A stretch of DNA of 64,000 nucleotides from Geodermatophilus sabuli. Lineage in GTDB: Bacteria; Actinomycetota; Actinomycetes; Mycobacteriales; Geodermatophilaceae. The number at the start of each line of letters is the position of its first letter. The first letter of the stretch is position 1. Shown piece by piece: positions 44,686 to 53,707 of this stretch. The stretch covers positions 1 to 64,000 of the forward strand of contig NZ_JAAGWF010000022.1 in the NCBI RefSeq assembly GCF_010686765.1. The letters run 5' to 3'. The position numbers and the translations under genes are program-made. Below the pieces are notes generated by a model, which was given only the letters and a program-made list of their open reading frames with translations, did no database searches and had not been told where the DNA came from.

Positions 44686-47382
44686 TCAGGCCCGGGGCAG
44701 CTCCGACGCGGGGACCCCGGGGAACCGGCCGAGCAGCAGCAGCTCGGCGTCGGTGGCCTCCAGCGGCCGGGCGAACAGGTAGCCCTGGGCGCGGTCGCAG
44801 CGGCCGGTCTGCAGCCGGGCCCGCTGGGCCTCGGACTCGACGCCCTCGGCCACGATCTCCAGGTCCAGGGCGCGGCCGAGGTCGATCAGGCCGCGCACGA
44901 TCGGGGGCATCTCGTCGTCCCCGGTGATGGTGGCGACGAACGACCGGTCGATCTTCAGGACGTCGACGGTGAACTGCTGCAGGTAGCCCAGCGACGAGTA
45001 CCCGGTGCCGAAGTCGTCCAGCGCCAGCCGGACGCCGAGGTCCCGCAGCGCCGACAGCGACTGCGCGGCCCGCTCGGCGTTGCCGACCAGGGCGGTCTCG
45101 GTGACCTCCAGGACGAGCCCGGTGGCGGGCAGCCCGCTGGCGGCCAGCGCGGCCCGCACGTGGTCGATCAGGTCCGGCGAGGTCAGCTGCACGGCCGAGA
45201 CGTTGACCGCCATCGTCAGGTCCTCGCTGCCGGGCTCGCGGCGCCACTGCGCCGCCGTCCGGCAGGCCTCACGCAGCACCCACGCGCCGATGTCGCCGAT
45301 CAGGCCGAGGTCCTCGGCGACCGGGACGAAGGTCATCGGCGGGACGGCGCCCAGGGTCGGCGACTGCCAGCGCAGCAGCGCCTCGAAGCCGACCACCCGC
45401 TCGTCGGCGAGGTCGACGACGGGCTGGTAGACCAGCCGGAACTGGTCGGCGGCCAGCGCCTCGCTGAGTTCCTGCTCGAGCCGGCGCCGCTCGACCGCGG
45501 CCGCGCGCATCGCCGGGTCGAACACCACCGACCGGCCGCGGCCGGAGAGCTTGGCGGCGTACATGGCGATGTCGGCGTCCCGTACCAGGGACTCGCCGGA
45601 GGCACCGTCGTGCGCCACCGCGATGCCGATGCTGCCCGTGACGGTCACCCGCTGCCCGGCCAGCACCATCGGCCGGGCGAGCACGTCGAGGACGCGGGCC
45701 GCGGTGGCGCCGGCCTCGTCGGTGCCGTCGCCGGGCTGGTCGACCAGGACGGCGAACTCGTCCCCGCCGAGCCGGGCGACGGTGTCGCCGGCGCGGACCG
45801 CCGAGGTCAGCCGGGCGGCGACGTCCTGCAGCAGCGTGTCGCCGGCCTGGTGGCCGAGCGTGTCGTTGACCGCCTTGAACCCGTCGAGGTCGATGAAGAC
45901 GACCGCGGCCGAGCCGTCGCCCCGGAGCCGGCGGCGCAGGGCCTGGTCGACGCGGTCGGCGAACAGGGCGCGGTTGGCCAGCCCGGTGAGCGTGTCGTGG
46001 AACGCCTGGTGGGCCAGCGCCTCCTCGGCCCGCTTGCGATCGGTGATGTCGGTGAGGTGGACGACGATGCCGCCGACGTCGGGGTCGGAGCGCAGGTCGG
46101 CCAGCCGGGCGGAGATCCAGCGCTGCTCGCCGTCCCGCCGCGAGGTCAGCTCGGCCTCGACCACGCCGCCGCGGGCCTGCACGGCCCGGCGCAGGACGAG
46201 ACGGGCCTCGACGGCGTCCACCCCCGACAGGTCGAGCAGCTCCCTCGAGGTCATCGGACCCGGCGCCGGCCGCCCGAGCAGGGTCGCGAGGGCTGCGGGG
46301 TCGCTGAGCAACTCGCCGCGCGTGTCGAGCACCGCGACGGCGTCCGAGGAGTGGCGGGCCAGAGCGGCGCTGTAGCGCTGCTGCGACCGGACCAGCGCGC
46401 GGGCGGCCGCCTCGGCGCGCAGCAGGCGGGCGGTGCGGATGAAGACGAGGACGACCAGCACCAGGGTGCCGCCGAACACGGTGACGGGGGCCTGCTCGGC
46501 GCCGGTCACGGCGCGGAACAGCTCCAGCCCGGCGGGCACCAGCAGGGTGCTCAGGCTGACCGCGAGCCGGGCCAGCCCGGGAGCGACCTCGCGGGCCCCG
46601 GCCGGCACCCCGGTGCCGTGGAGTCCCGCCGCGGCGGCGAGGAGGACGGCGCCGAGCAGCCAGCCGGTGTCGAACCAGAGACTGATCGGGTCCGGGTCGG
46701 CCAGGAGCAGGAAGCCGAGGTCGGAGGCCAGCCAGCAGGCGGCTCCGGCGGCGACGGCCAGCGGGGCGCGGTCTCCGCGCGAGCGGGTGGCGACCAGACG
46801 GAAGACCAGGCCGATGAAGGCGGCGTCCAGCGCGGGGTACAGGGCCCAGACGATCCGGGTCAGGACCGGGAGCGAGTGGTCGGTCACGGTGCCCGAGACC
46901 GACAGCTGCCACACCAGCATGAGCACCGCCACGAAGACGCCGGCGCCGTCGAGCCAGCCGTCGAGCTGCTGCCCGCGGGAGCGTCCGCCGGTGTCGGCCA
47001 TGCGCCACAGGCCGAGGGCGAGGGCGACGTAGCCGGCCAGGTAGGCGGCGTCGGCCGCCGACACGTCGGACGTGTTGCCGGCCCAGTTCTGCACCTGCCA
47101 GTACACGTCTCCGGCGGCGCTGAGCGTGACGCCGAGCGCCACCAGGACGGCCGCGGACCGGCCCGCCTGCCGCAGCGCGCCCCACCAGGACAGGGCCGCG
47201 GCGGTGGCGACGACCGCCAGGTAGATGCCGCCTCCGGTGACGGTCCCGTGCAGGGCGGCGTGCCCTGCCAGGGCGACGGCGACGAGCGCCACCCAGCCCA
47301 CGGCCGGCCGCCGGCCGACCCGCTGCTGTGCTCCTGCGCCCACTCCGCACCCACTTCTGTCCGGTCCCGTTGCGGTGGGCAT
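44686..47382 (-). CDS. membrane PAS-GGDEF-EAL c-di-GMP turnover protein
   Basis: 898 aa from the ATG at 47382 (913 from an in-frame GTG at 47427, which sits inside a hairpin). About ten membrane segments fill residues 20-310 as a MASE-like sensor, followed by a PAS domain, a GGDEF domain (RAGD I-site, GGDEF intact) and an EAL domain (EALLRWQSP, NVSAVQL, EVTET, DDFGTGYSS, LKIDRSF, EGVES). Both enzymatic signatures are complete. It lies on the same strand downstream of the cslA-glxA-cslZ operon, so local c-di-GMP control of glucan synthesis is plausible but not shown. Confidence 0.92.
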   Translation of the reverse strand: MPTATGPDRSGCGVGAGAQQRVGRRPAVGWVALVAVALAGHAALHGTVTGGGIYLAVVATAAALSWWGALRQAGRSAAVLVALGVTLSAAGDVYWQVQNWAGNTSDVSAADAAYLAGYVALALGLWRMADTGGRSRGQQLDGWLDGAGVFVAVLMLVWQLSVSGTVTDHSLPVLTRIVWALYPALDAAFIGLVFRLVATRSRGDRAPLAVAAGAACWLASDLGFLLLADPDPISLWFDTGWLLGAVLLAAAAGLHGTGVPAGAREVAPGLARLAVSLSTLLVPAGLELFRAVTGAEQAPVTVFGGTLVLVVLVFIRTARLLRAEAAARALVRSQQRYSAALARHSSDAVAVLDTRGELLSDPAALATLLGRPAPGPMTSRELLDLSGVDAVEARLVLRRAVQARGGVVEAELTSRRDGEQRWISARLADLRSDPDVGGIVVHLTDITDRKRAEEALAHQAFHDTLTGLANRALFADRVDQALRRRLRGDGSAAVVFIDLDGFKAVNDTLGHQAGDTLLQDVAARLTSAVRAGDTVARLGGDEFAVLVDQPGDGTDEAGATAARVLDVLARPMVLAGQRVTVTGSIGIAVAHDGASGESLVRDADIAMYAAKLSGRGRSVVFDPAMRAAAVERRRLEQELSEALAADQFRLVYQPVVDLADERVVGFEALLRWQSPTLGAVPPMTFVPVAEDLGLIGDIGAWVLREACRTAAQWRREPGSEDLTMAVNVSAVQLTSPDLIDHVRAALAASGLPATGLVLEVTETALVGNAERAAQSLSALRDLGVRLALDDFGTGYSSLGYLQQFTVDVLKIDRSFVATITGDDEMPPIVRGLIDLGRALDLEIVAEGVESEAQRARLQTGRCDRAQGYLFARPLEATDAELLLLGRFPGVPASELPRA

Positions 47383-47418
47383 CGACGGGCCCGGAGGTGC
47401 GCTGTACGGCCGTTCCCG

Positions 47419-47444
47419 GCGCCTCACCCGGAGGGGTGAGGCGC
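47419..47444. terminator. perfect 11-bp hairpin upstream of the membrane GGDEF-EAL gene
   Basis: GCGCCTCACCC, loop GGAG, GGGTGAGGCGC. It could end the transcript of the small gene at 47677 or act as an operator or leader structure for the GGDEF-EAL gene. Confidence 0.55.
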
Positions 47445-47676
47445 CCGTGCGGTCACGGCCGGCTCGCGACCAGCGGGCCCTCGGGGGCGGTCCGCGCGGC
47501 CGGCCGCGGTGGAGACCGGTGGCCCGACCGGGTCGACGTCGGTCACCGCGATCCGGCCGGCAGGTCGCCGCTGCGCAGCAGCCGCCACACGGCCCGGGTG
47601 CTGGACGTCCGGGGGCAGCGGCGGGCGCTCGTGCCCGCCACCGGGACCGCGCCGGTGCCGCCCCGCCGGGACCTGA

Positions 47677-47802
47677 CTATCCCTCGACGTCGGGCGACCG
47701 CTCCCGCAGCCACGCGTGCGCGGCGACGGCCAGCACCACCACGCCACCCGCGACGAGCGCCGCGACGCTCCAGCCCTGCAGCACGTCGATCAACCTGTCC
47801 AT
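47677..47802 (-). CDS. 41-residue single-pass membrane microprotein
   Basis: The sequence starts MDRLIDVLQGWSVAALVAGG, continues with a hydrophobic helix of about 20 residues, and ends in the charged tail RERSPDVEG. GGAGGGGG lies 6 nt before the ATG, a very strong ribosome site. It sits between cslZ and the membrane c-di-GMP protein on the same strand, so it may be a regulatory or accessory peptide of the glucan machinery (inference). No family recognised. Confidence 0.7.
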   Translation of the reverse strand: MDRLIDVLQGWSVAALVAGGVVVLAVAAHAWLRERSPDVEG

Positions 47803-47898
47803 CGATCTCCCCCTCCGATCAGGGGGATCGTCGCCGCCGGCCGGCCCCCCGGCGAGGGCCGGAGGGGTGAGGTCATCCTCCCGGGTGGCCGGGACCGG

Positions 47899-48942
47899 TC
47901 AGCCGGCCACCAGCTCGGCGGCCGCCTCGGGCCACCACTGACCGGCGGCCGGGCCGCCACGGCAGGTGCCGTCGGAGTCGCCGGGCTGCTTGATCCAGAG
48001 CAGCGCGTCGACCCGCGGCAGGTCGCTGGCGGTGGTGGGCGCCTCGCCCAGGCGGCGTCCGGGCGGGTTGCACCAGCGCTCCCCGTCGGCGCGGGGCTCG
48101 GGTGGCCCGACGCCGTTCCGGCTGGTGTCGATGACGAAGTGGGCGGGCGGCGTCCCGGGGGGCGCGTCCTCCTGCAGCTCCTCCGACAGGGCGAGCCCGT
48201 ACTCGGCGCTCACGTCCGTGGCCTCGAAGTTGGAGACGTTGACGGCGAACCCGTCGGCCTGGTCGACGTTGCTGCGCCGCAGGGCGTCGGCGAGCACGGG
48301 CAGGTCGGTGACCCAGCTGGCGTTGCCGGCGTCGAGGTAGACGCGGACCTCCGGCTGGCGGTCGAGGATCTCCACGGCCTGGGCGAGCAGCTCGTAGCGG
48401 GCCGCCGGCTCGACCCCCTCGCAGCCGACGACGGCCTGCGCAATCGCGTCCGGTTCGAGGACGACGACCGCGGGCCGGTCACCGAGAGCCGCGGCGAAGC
48501 TGCCGATCCAGCTCAGGTACGCGTCGGCGTCCGCTGCGCCTCCGGCGGAGTACAGCCGGCAGTCCCGCAGGGGCACGTTGTAGGCGACGAGGACCGGGAG
48601 CTGGCCGGCGTCCGCCGCGGCCACGGACAGCCGCTCCACCACCGGGAACGGGTTCTCCGGGGTGGCGACCCAGGTGGCGGTGGGCTGCTCGGCCAGCGGC
48701 TCGAGCGCGTCGGCCTCCGCGGTGCGGCCCTCGGCGCGGGCCTGCGCGACGGCGACCGGGCCGTGGCCGTCGGGGTTGAGCCACAGCTCCCCCGACAGCC
48801 GGCTCCGGTCCTCGCCGGACGGCGCGCCGGCCGTGTCGTCCCCGCCGGAGCCGGAGCCGGAGCCGCAGCCGACGGCCACGCTCGCCGCGGCGACCAGCAC
48901 CGCGGCGCGCACCGACCGCCCGCGGCGCGGGAGCCGGCTCAC
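47899..48942 (-). CDS. cslZ: secreted GH6 endoglucanase lipoprotein, CslZ-like
   Basis: 347 aa. A lipoprotein signal peptide (basic VSRLPRRGRSVR, then a hydrophobic run ending VAVG|C) and a Gly/Ser linker precede a glycosyl hydrolase family 6 domain. GH6 hallmarks are YNVPLRDC, VLEPDAIAQ, YLDAGNASW, FAVNVSNFEAT, FVIDTSRNG, WCNPPGRRLG and LLWIKQPGDSDG. The Asp residues in RDC and EPD are the family catalytic positions. The GTG at 48942 overlaps the glxA stop as GTGA and is preferred to an ATG 15 nt upstream. In Streptomyces the third gene after cslA-glxA encodes this endoglucanase. The symbol follows that synteny. Confidence 0.92.
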   Translation of the reverse strand: MSRLPRRGRSVRAAVLVAAASVAVGCGSGSGSGGDDTAGAPSGEDRSRLSGELWLNPDGHGPVAVAQARAEGRTAEADALEPLAEQPTATWVATPENPFPVVERLSVAAADAGQLPVLVAYNVPLRDCRLYSAGGAADADAYLSWIGSFAAALGDRPAVVVLEPDAIAQAVVGCEGVEPAARYELLAQAVEILDRQPEVRVYLDAGNASWVTDLPVLADALRRSNVDQADGFAVNVSNFEATDVSAEYGLALSEELQEDAPPGTPPAHFVIDTSRNGVGPPEPRADGERWCNPPGRRLGEAPTTASDLPRVDALLWIKQPGDSDGTCRGGPAAGQWWPEAAAELVAG

Positions 48943-50939
48943 CTGACCTGCACCCATCGGCCGGGCGACGGGATCCCCTCGCCGTCCACGACGACCAGCA
49001 TGTACCAGCCCGACGGGGTCAGCCCCTCCTCGGCCGGCACGCCGAGCTCGTAGGCCGGGTCCTGGCCGCAGCAGCCCGACGGGCACGAGTGCTCCGCGGC
49101 GCCGTGCTCCCCGGCCTCGTGCTCCTCGGGGCAGGACGACGCCGTCCGCCGCACGTCGAGGGCGATGGACCGCTGCTCGGGGTCGGTCTGGTGGGTCACC
49201 GCGCTCGGCCGCAGCAGTCGGGCCTCGGAGATCTCCCGGTCGGTGGTCACCGGGACGGTGCTCCCCCGGGTCACGTCGCCGGGCGCGGAGGTCACGGCCG
49301 GACGGTCCCCGGCGAAGAGGTAGGGCGGGGAGTAGATCTCGATCCGCGTCTCGAACGTCCCGGGCAGGGTGTCGTCCTCGTCGGAGAACAGCGGGTCCGA
49401 GCCCATCGTCATGACCCGGCCGTCGGGCAGCAGGATCGCGGTGGCGTGGTAGTTCCGGCCGACCTCGTTGGGGGCCGCGTCGAGCAGCTCGCCGGTCTCG
49501 GGGTCGTACATGGTCGTCAGGTGCAGGTCGGTCTGGCCGTTGCCCCGGTAGCCCACCGATCCCCCGGTGAGCAGGGTGTGGTCGTCGGGCAGCGTGACGG
49601 CGTTGATGTACCGGGCGGGGCTGGGGTACTGCCCGGCCGGCTCGTAGCGGGGCTCCTCCTCGGTCAGGTCGACGACGTCGAACCGGGCCGTGGACTCCTC
49701 GCTGTCGCCGACGAGCCCGCCGCCGACGATCCCGACCCGCTGGTCCTGCACGGGGGCGAGCAGGAACGAGGTGCTCGTCTCGTTGAACTCCGGGTCGCGG
49801 AGCCCGTCGACGTCCTGCCAGCTGTTGTCGGTCAGGTCCCAGATGCCGGGCTGCCTGCCCTCCTCGTCCGAGCCGTAGCCGGTGTTGGAACCGCTGTAGA
49901 AGACCCGCTCGCCGTCGGCGAGGCGGAACAGGCTGGGGTAGGTCGGGAAGTACCGCTCGAGGTCCGGCTCCACCTCCCAGGTCCGGGTGGTGGGGTCGTA
50001 GACCTCGTTGTCGCCGTCGATGATCTTGCCGTGCTCGTCGAGCCCGGAGACGGCGAGGACCCGGCCCTCGTCCAGGCCGACCAGGGTCGGGTACCAGCGG
50101 GCCTCGTCCAGCCGGTCGGCCACCTTGTAGGTCTCGGTGGCGACGTCGAACTCGTAGGAGGCGTCCAGCCCGCGGTAGTTCTGCTTGTCGAGGGTGATGG
50201 TGTCGCCCTGGCCGTAGAGGTCACGGCTCCGGGCGGGCTCGAGACCCTCGACCTGGAACTGCGTGCCGCCGGTGACGACGTACTCCTCGCCCTCGGCCTC
50301 CGCCTCGATCCAGACGTCCTGCTGCCCGGCCATCCGGGTGCCGTCGGTCATGACGTGCGCCGGCGGCACGGTCACGTCCTCCGTCGACACGTACGCCCGG
50401 CCGTTCGCGGTGAACCGGGTGCCCGCGGGGAACGAGGCGGGCGCGTCGTGGCTCTCGTTCTTGACGGTGAGGATGCCGGCGGCCCGGGTGACGTCGTCGG
50501 CCAGCACCTCGTACTCCGCGGTGCCGCCGGCGATGAGCAGGTTGCCGTTGGGCAGGTAGGCGTGCCCGGAGCAGAACAGGTCCTCCGGCGTCGGGACCTC
50601 CGTGGTCTCGCCGGTGGCCGGATCCCAGACGACGGTGGTGAAGGTGCCGGCGTCGAACTCCTCGGCGTCGTTGCCGGAACCGGCGATGAGCAGGACCTTG
50701 CCGGTGTACAGCAGCGCGGCGTGGATCGCCTGGACGCGGTACTCCTCGGGCAGCTCGACGGTCTCCCAGTGCCCGTACCGGGCCTTGTAGTCGTCCCGGT
50801 CGCGCTGGTAGTCGGTGTAGGCCTGCTCGACGACGTCGGTGACGACCGGGCCGTTGGCGGCGACCAGCGCGGCCACCGCCGCACCGATCAGGCCGGCGTT
50901 GCGCAGCCGGCGCAGGGGACGCGGCTTGCGTCGGGTCAT
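48939..50939 (-). CDS. glxA: GlxA-type radical copper oxidase (galactose oxidase-like)
   Basis: 666 aa. One N-terminal membrane anchor (residues 14-30), a seven-bladed kelch domain and a DUF1929 C-terminal domain. Galactose oxidase copper-site residues all align: cross-linking C123 (FCSGHA), Y283 (ARWYPT), Y497-H498 (NYHAT, axial Tyr and His) and H583 (VTHQTD). Streptomyces GlxA oxidises a glucan made by CslA and is needed for its deposition. Unusual here: a Cys/His-rich insert at about 603-624 close to the H583 ligand. ATGA overlap with cslA. Confidence 0.95.
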   Translation of the reverse strand: MTRRKPRPLRRLRNAGLIGAAVAALVAANGPVVTDVVEQAYTDYQRDRDDYKARYGHWETVELPEEYRVQAIHAALLYTGKVLLIAGSGNDAEEFDAGTFTTVVWDPATGETTEVPTPEDLFCSGHAYLPNGNLLIAGGTAEYEVLADDVTRAAGILTVKNESHDAPASFPAGTRFTANGRAYVSTEDVTVPPAHVMTDGTRMAGQQDVWIEAEAEGEEYVVTGGTQFQVEGLEPARSRDLYGQGDTITLDKQNYRGLDASYEFDVATETYKVADRLDEARWYPTLVGLDEGRVLAVSGLDEHGKIIDGDNEVYDPTTRTWEVEPDLERYFPTYPSLFRLADGERVFYSGSNTGYGSDEEGRQPGIWDLTDNSWQDVDGLRDPEFNETSTSFLLAPVQDQRVGIVGGGLVGDSEESTARFDVVDLTEEEPRYEPAGQYPSPARYINAVTLPDDHTLLTGGSVGYRGNGQTDLHLTTMYDPETGELLDAAPNEVGRNYHATAILLPDGRVMTMGSDPLFSDEDDTLPGTFETRIEIYSPPYLFAGDRPAVTSAPGDVTRGSTVPVTTDREISEARLLRPSAVTHQTDPEQRSIALDVRRTASSCPEEHEAGEHGAAEHSCPSGCCGQDPAYELGVPAEEGLTPSGWYMLVVVDGEGIPSPGRWVQVR

Positions 50940-52723
50940 CGGGAGCTCTCCTGCGTCTGAGGGGCGGCGGGGTGGAGGGCGGGCAGGTCGACGACGAAGT
51001 TCGGCGGCAGCTCGGAGCGGTCCGGGACGGCCGGGCGCACCACCGGCCGGGGCCGGCGCAGGCGCTTGCGGAGGAGCCCTGCCGACCACACCGTGACGGG
51101 CACCAGGCAGACGACGACGCTCAGGGCAGCCCACAGCCGGATCGCCACGTGGTCGTTGCCCAGCGGCACGGACAGCGCCAGCGCGGTCAGCAGCAGGGCA
51201 GCCCAGCCCAGGTTCTTGGAGAAGGCGCTGAGCCGGTCACCGGAGACCGCACCCTTGCGCGTGACGGCGAAGCTGATGGAGCGACCCCGGATCGCGGCCC
51301 ACAGCGCACTGACGTACATGGGCGTGGACATGACCGACATGGCCATCCCGCTGATGCCGGTCGAGCCCTCTTCCTCGTGCGGGCTCACGTTGTGCCGGCG
51401 GTTCCAGAAGTACAGGCCGACCTGCAGGACGGCGGCGTTGACGTAGAGCATCAGCCACAGCTGCGCGGCGACGAGCACGCCGGCGACGCCGGTCAGCAGG
51501 TAGGCGGCCAGGTTGGTGACACCCAGGACCCAGCTGATCGCGACCGCCGGGTAGTAGGACATCAGCAGCCCGTAGTGCGCCCGCCGCCAGAACGGCAGCC
51601 GGAGCCGCCAGAACTGGCGCAGGACGACCTCGTCGGTCCCGCGCGCCCACCGGCCCTGCTGGACGAAGTAGTCGCCCCAGGTCCGCGGGCCCTCGCCGAC
51701 GGCCAGGACGTCGGGGGTGTAGACCGACTTCCACATCGCACCGGTCTCCGGGTTGGTGCTGGAGTGCCAGACGATGCTGGTCGCGGCGTCCTCGGTGATG
51801 GAGTCCTGCAGGCCGCCGATCGCCCGCAGCGCCGAGAGCCGGACGGCGTTGTTGGTGCCGACGAACATGGCGGTCGAGAACCGGTTCGCGGCGCGCTGCA
51901 GGACGCTGTGGAACAGGTACTGCTGGGACTCCGCGCCGCGGGTGACGAAGTTGTCGTAGTTGCCGTACACCTGCGGGCCCACCACGAACGCGACGTCCGG
52001 GTCGTGGAAGTAGCCCATGAGGCGCTCGGCGAAGTTCGGATGGGGCACGTGGTCGGTGTCGACCGCGACCCAGAAGTCGTAGCCGTCACCGTGCGCGTCG
52101 AGCCAGGCGTTGTAGTTCCCGTGCTTGGTCTTCGCCTTGTGCCGGCCGGTGCCCTGGTTCCACTCGGGCACGCCGCGGCGGGTGAAGTGGTGGACGCCCA
52201 GCTCGCGGCACATGGCCCGGACGGCCGGGTCGTCCCCCTCGTCGAGCAGCCACACGTGCAGCACGCCGTCGTAGCGGACCGCCATCGCGCCCTGCAGGGT
52301 GCGCCGCACCATCGCCAGCGGCTCCTTGCCGGGGACGATCGTGGTCAGGAAGGCGATCCGCTGGCCGGTCAGCGGCGCCATGGGGATCGGATCCCGCGCG
52401 TTGAGCGTGGACACCGCCAGGGTGAAGACGTTCACCAGGCGCAGGACCTCGATGATCGCCACGCTGCCGATCAGGCCGAGGGCCAGCACCGACCGCCAGT
52501 CGCCGCGGAACTCGGGGTGGTGGTCCGGCTGGAGCAGCCACAGCAGGAACAGCGCCTCGAAACCGAGCGCGAGGGTCACGAGCAGCCAGGCGCGGGCTCG
52601 CGCCGCGCCGCGGGTCACGGGCCGGAAGCGCACCCGGCGGTCCTCCGGCGGGTCCTGCAGCGGCCCGGCGAGCTCGCTGAAGTCGCCGTAGGGGTGGGTC
52701 GGCTGAGCAGCGAGCTCAGCCAC
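50936..52723 (-). CDS. cslA: cellulose synthase-like glycosyltransferase CslA
   Basis: 595 aa from the GTG at 52723 (a TTG at 52777 could add 18 residues; neither has a well placed ribosome site). Two N-terminal membrane helices, a GT2 domain, then about five C-terminal helices. Processive GT2 motifs are DEGDDPAVR, the DxD in AVDTDHVPHP, ITEDAA (TED) and QQGRWARG (QxxRW). It polymerises a beta-glucan from a UDP-sugar across the membrane. No PilZ domain is seen in the C-terminus, so any c-di-GMP control would be indirect. First gene of cslA-glxA-cslZ. Confidence 0.95.
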   Translation of the reverse strand: MAELAAQPTHPYGDFSELAGPLQDPPEDRRVRFRPVTRGAARARAWLLVTLALGFEALFLLWLLQPDHHPEFRGDWRSVLALGLIGSVAIIEVLRLVNVFTLAVSTLNARDPIPMAPLTGQRIAFLTTIVPGKEPLAMVRRTLQGAMAVRYDGVLHVWLLDEGDDPAVRAMCRELGVHHFTRRGVPEWNQGTGRHKAKTKHGNYNAWLDAHGDGYDFWVAVDTDHVPHPNFAERLMGYFHDPDVAFVVGPQVYGNYDNFVTRGAESQQYLFHSVLQRAANRFSTAMFVGTNNAVRLSALRAIGGLQDSITEDAATSIVWHSSTNPETGAMWKSVYTPDVLAVGEGPRTWGDYFVQQGRWARGTDEVVLRQFWRLRLPFWRRAHYGLLMSYYPAVAISWVLGVTNLAAYLLTGVAGVLVAAQLWLMLYVNAAVLQVGLYFWNRRHNVSPHEEEGSTGISGMAMSVMSTPMYVSALWAAIRGRSISFAVTRKGAVSGDRLSAFSKNLGWAALLLTALALSVPLGNDHVAIRLWAALSVVVCLVPVTVWSAGLLRKRLRRPRPVVRPAVPDRSELPPNFVVDLPALHPAAPQTQESSR

Positions 52724-53197
52724 GTCGGGACGTGACCAAGGGGCTGCCTCCTCTCCGGGAGCGCGGCTGAGAAGCAACCGCGGACCCCGCCGCGGGGCGG
52801 AGCACGTGGACTGTCAAGGGCATGGGCGAGCCGGCGGCGCCCGCTCGCGGGCGTCGCTCGGTGGGTGTGCGGACCTGGGGGGAGGTGCCGGGCCTCGGGC
52901 TACCGGGCCATGAGGCGCGGACGGTCCAGGGTCCGGGGGGCCGGCGGTGCACGGTGCACGGTGTGGCTCCTCCTCCTCCAGGCGGACCGGGCGGACGGCG
53001 GTCCCGCCGTCCGCACCCCGACTGCGCTGATGCCCCCGGACGCCGCCATGGCGTCGGTCGGGACCGCATCGGGTCTGCGCGTCGGCTCGAGCACCTGACT
53101 CCCAGGCACCACCCCGACGCTACGAGCGATGGTTACACAGAGCGACCCTTTTTGCCACATTCACCCGTGTGGGCGTGCACGACACCCCGTCCGTCCG

Positions 53198-53212
53198 ATC
53201 ACGCTGCGTGAT
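53198..53212. promoter_or_regulatory. perfect 15-bp palindrome, candidate operator
   Basis: ATCACGC-T-GCGTGAT in the AT-richer part of the region upstream of cslA. Its owner is unknown. Confidence 0.5.
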
Positions 53213-53289
53213 GTTGTTACGTTGTCCTGTTCTCCGCCACTCGGCTCTGAGCTGCGAATTCGCGCTCGGTCGTAGAACCGGGCAGTTCC

Positions 53290-53305
53290 GGTGAGACACA
53301 TCACA
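53290..53305. promoter_or_regulatory. Crp/GlxR-like site
   Basis: GGTGA-GACACA-TCACA differs from the Crp-type consensus TGTGA-N6-TCACA at one half-site base pair plus flank. It lies about 570 bp upstream of the cslA start, which is far for direct action. Confidence 0.4.
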
Positions 53306-53418
53306 GCGCGGCACCCGCGCGCTGAAGAGGCGCCGGCCGGGATTGCTCAGCGTGACGAAGGGCACGGCGGCCGGGTTCGGACCGGCCGGTTCCGAAGTCG
53401 CCGCCGCCGTCCCCGTCC

Positions 53419-53564
53419 GGACTTTCGGCGCCGGAAGTCCGTCGGCCCGTCCGAACTTTCGGCGCCGGAAGTCCGTCGGCTCAGGGCGGTGGGCGGGACT
53501 CTCGGCGCCGGAAGTCCGTCGGCCCGCGGCGGTGGGCGGGACTCTCGGCGCCGGAAGTCCGTCG
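53419..53564. repeat. array of four near-palindromic 26-bp repeats
   Basis: Four copies of GGACTTTCGGCGCCGGAAGT followed by CCGTCG begin at 53419, 53453, 53496 and 53539. Their GGCGCC centres are at 53427, 53461, 53504 and 53547, so the steps are 34, 43 and 43 bp. Each unit is a near-perfect palindrome. The spacers of the last two are almost identical (CAGGGCGGTGGGC versus CGCGGCGGTGGGC). Confidence 0.85.
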
Positions 53565-53707
53565 CGCCGGAGCGGTGCGCGGGTTCCTCCTGCCTCGCCG
53601 GTCCTGCAGCACCGGGCGGCGCACGAGCTCCCCCGGGCAACGGACTCCCGTGGCCGCCCCCGTCGTCGCGGGCCGCCCTCGTCGTCGCGGGCCGGCGCCG
53701 CCGACGG

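Larger units (their letters stand above)
52724..53707. other. 984-bp intergenic region upstream of cslA
   Basis: I can support no gene here. It holds a 15-bp palindrome (53198), a Crp-like site (53290) and a four-copy palindrome array (53419-53564). Bases 53110-53290 are less GC-rich than the surroundings, with T-runs, as expected for a promoter region. The only gene it could drive on the minus strand is cslA. Confidence 0.6.

Noticed and set aside
53419-53564. CRISPR array
   Set aside because: Only four palindromic repeats with variable, partly identical short spacers and no cas genes. It is a tandem palindrome array.
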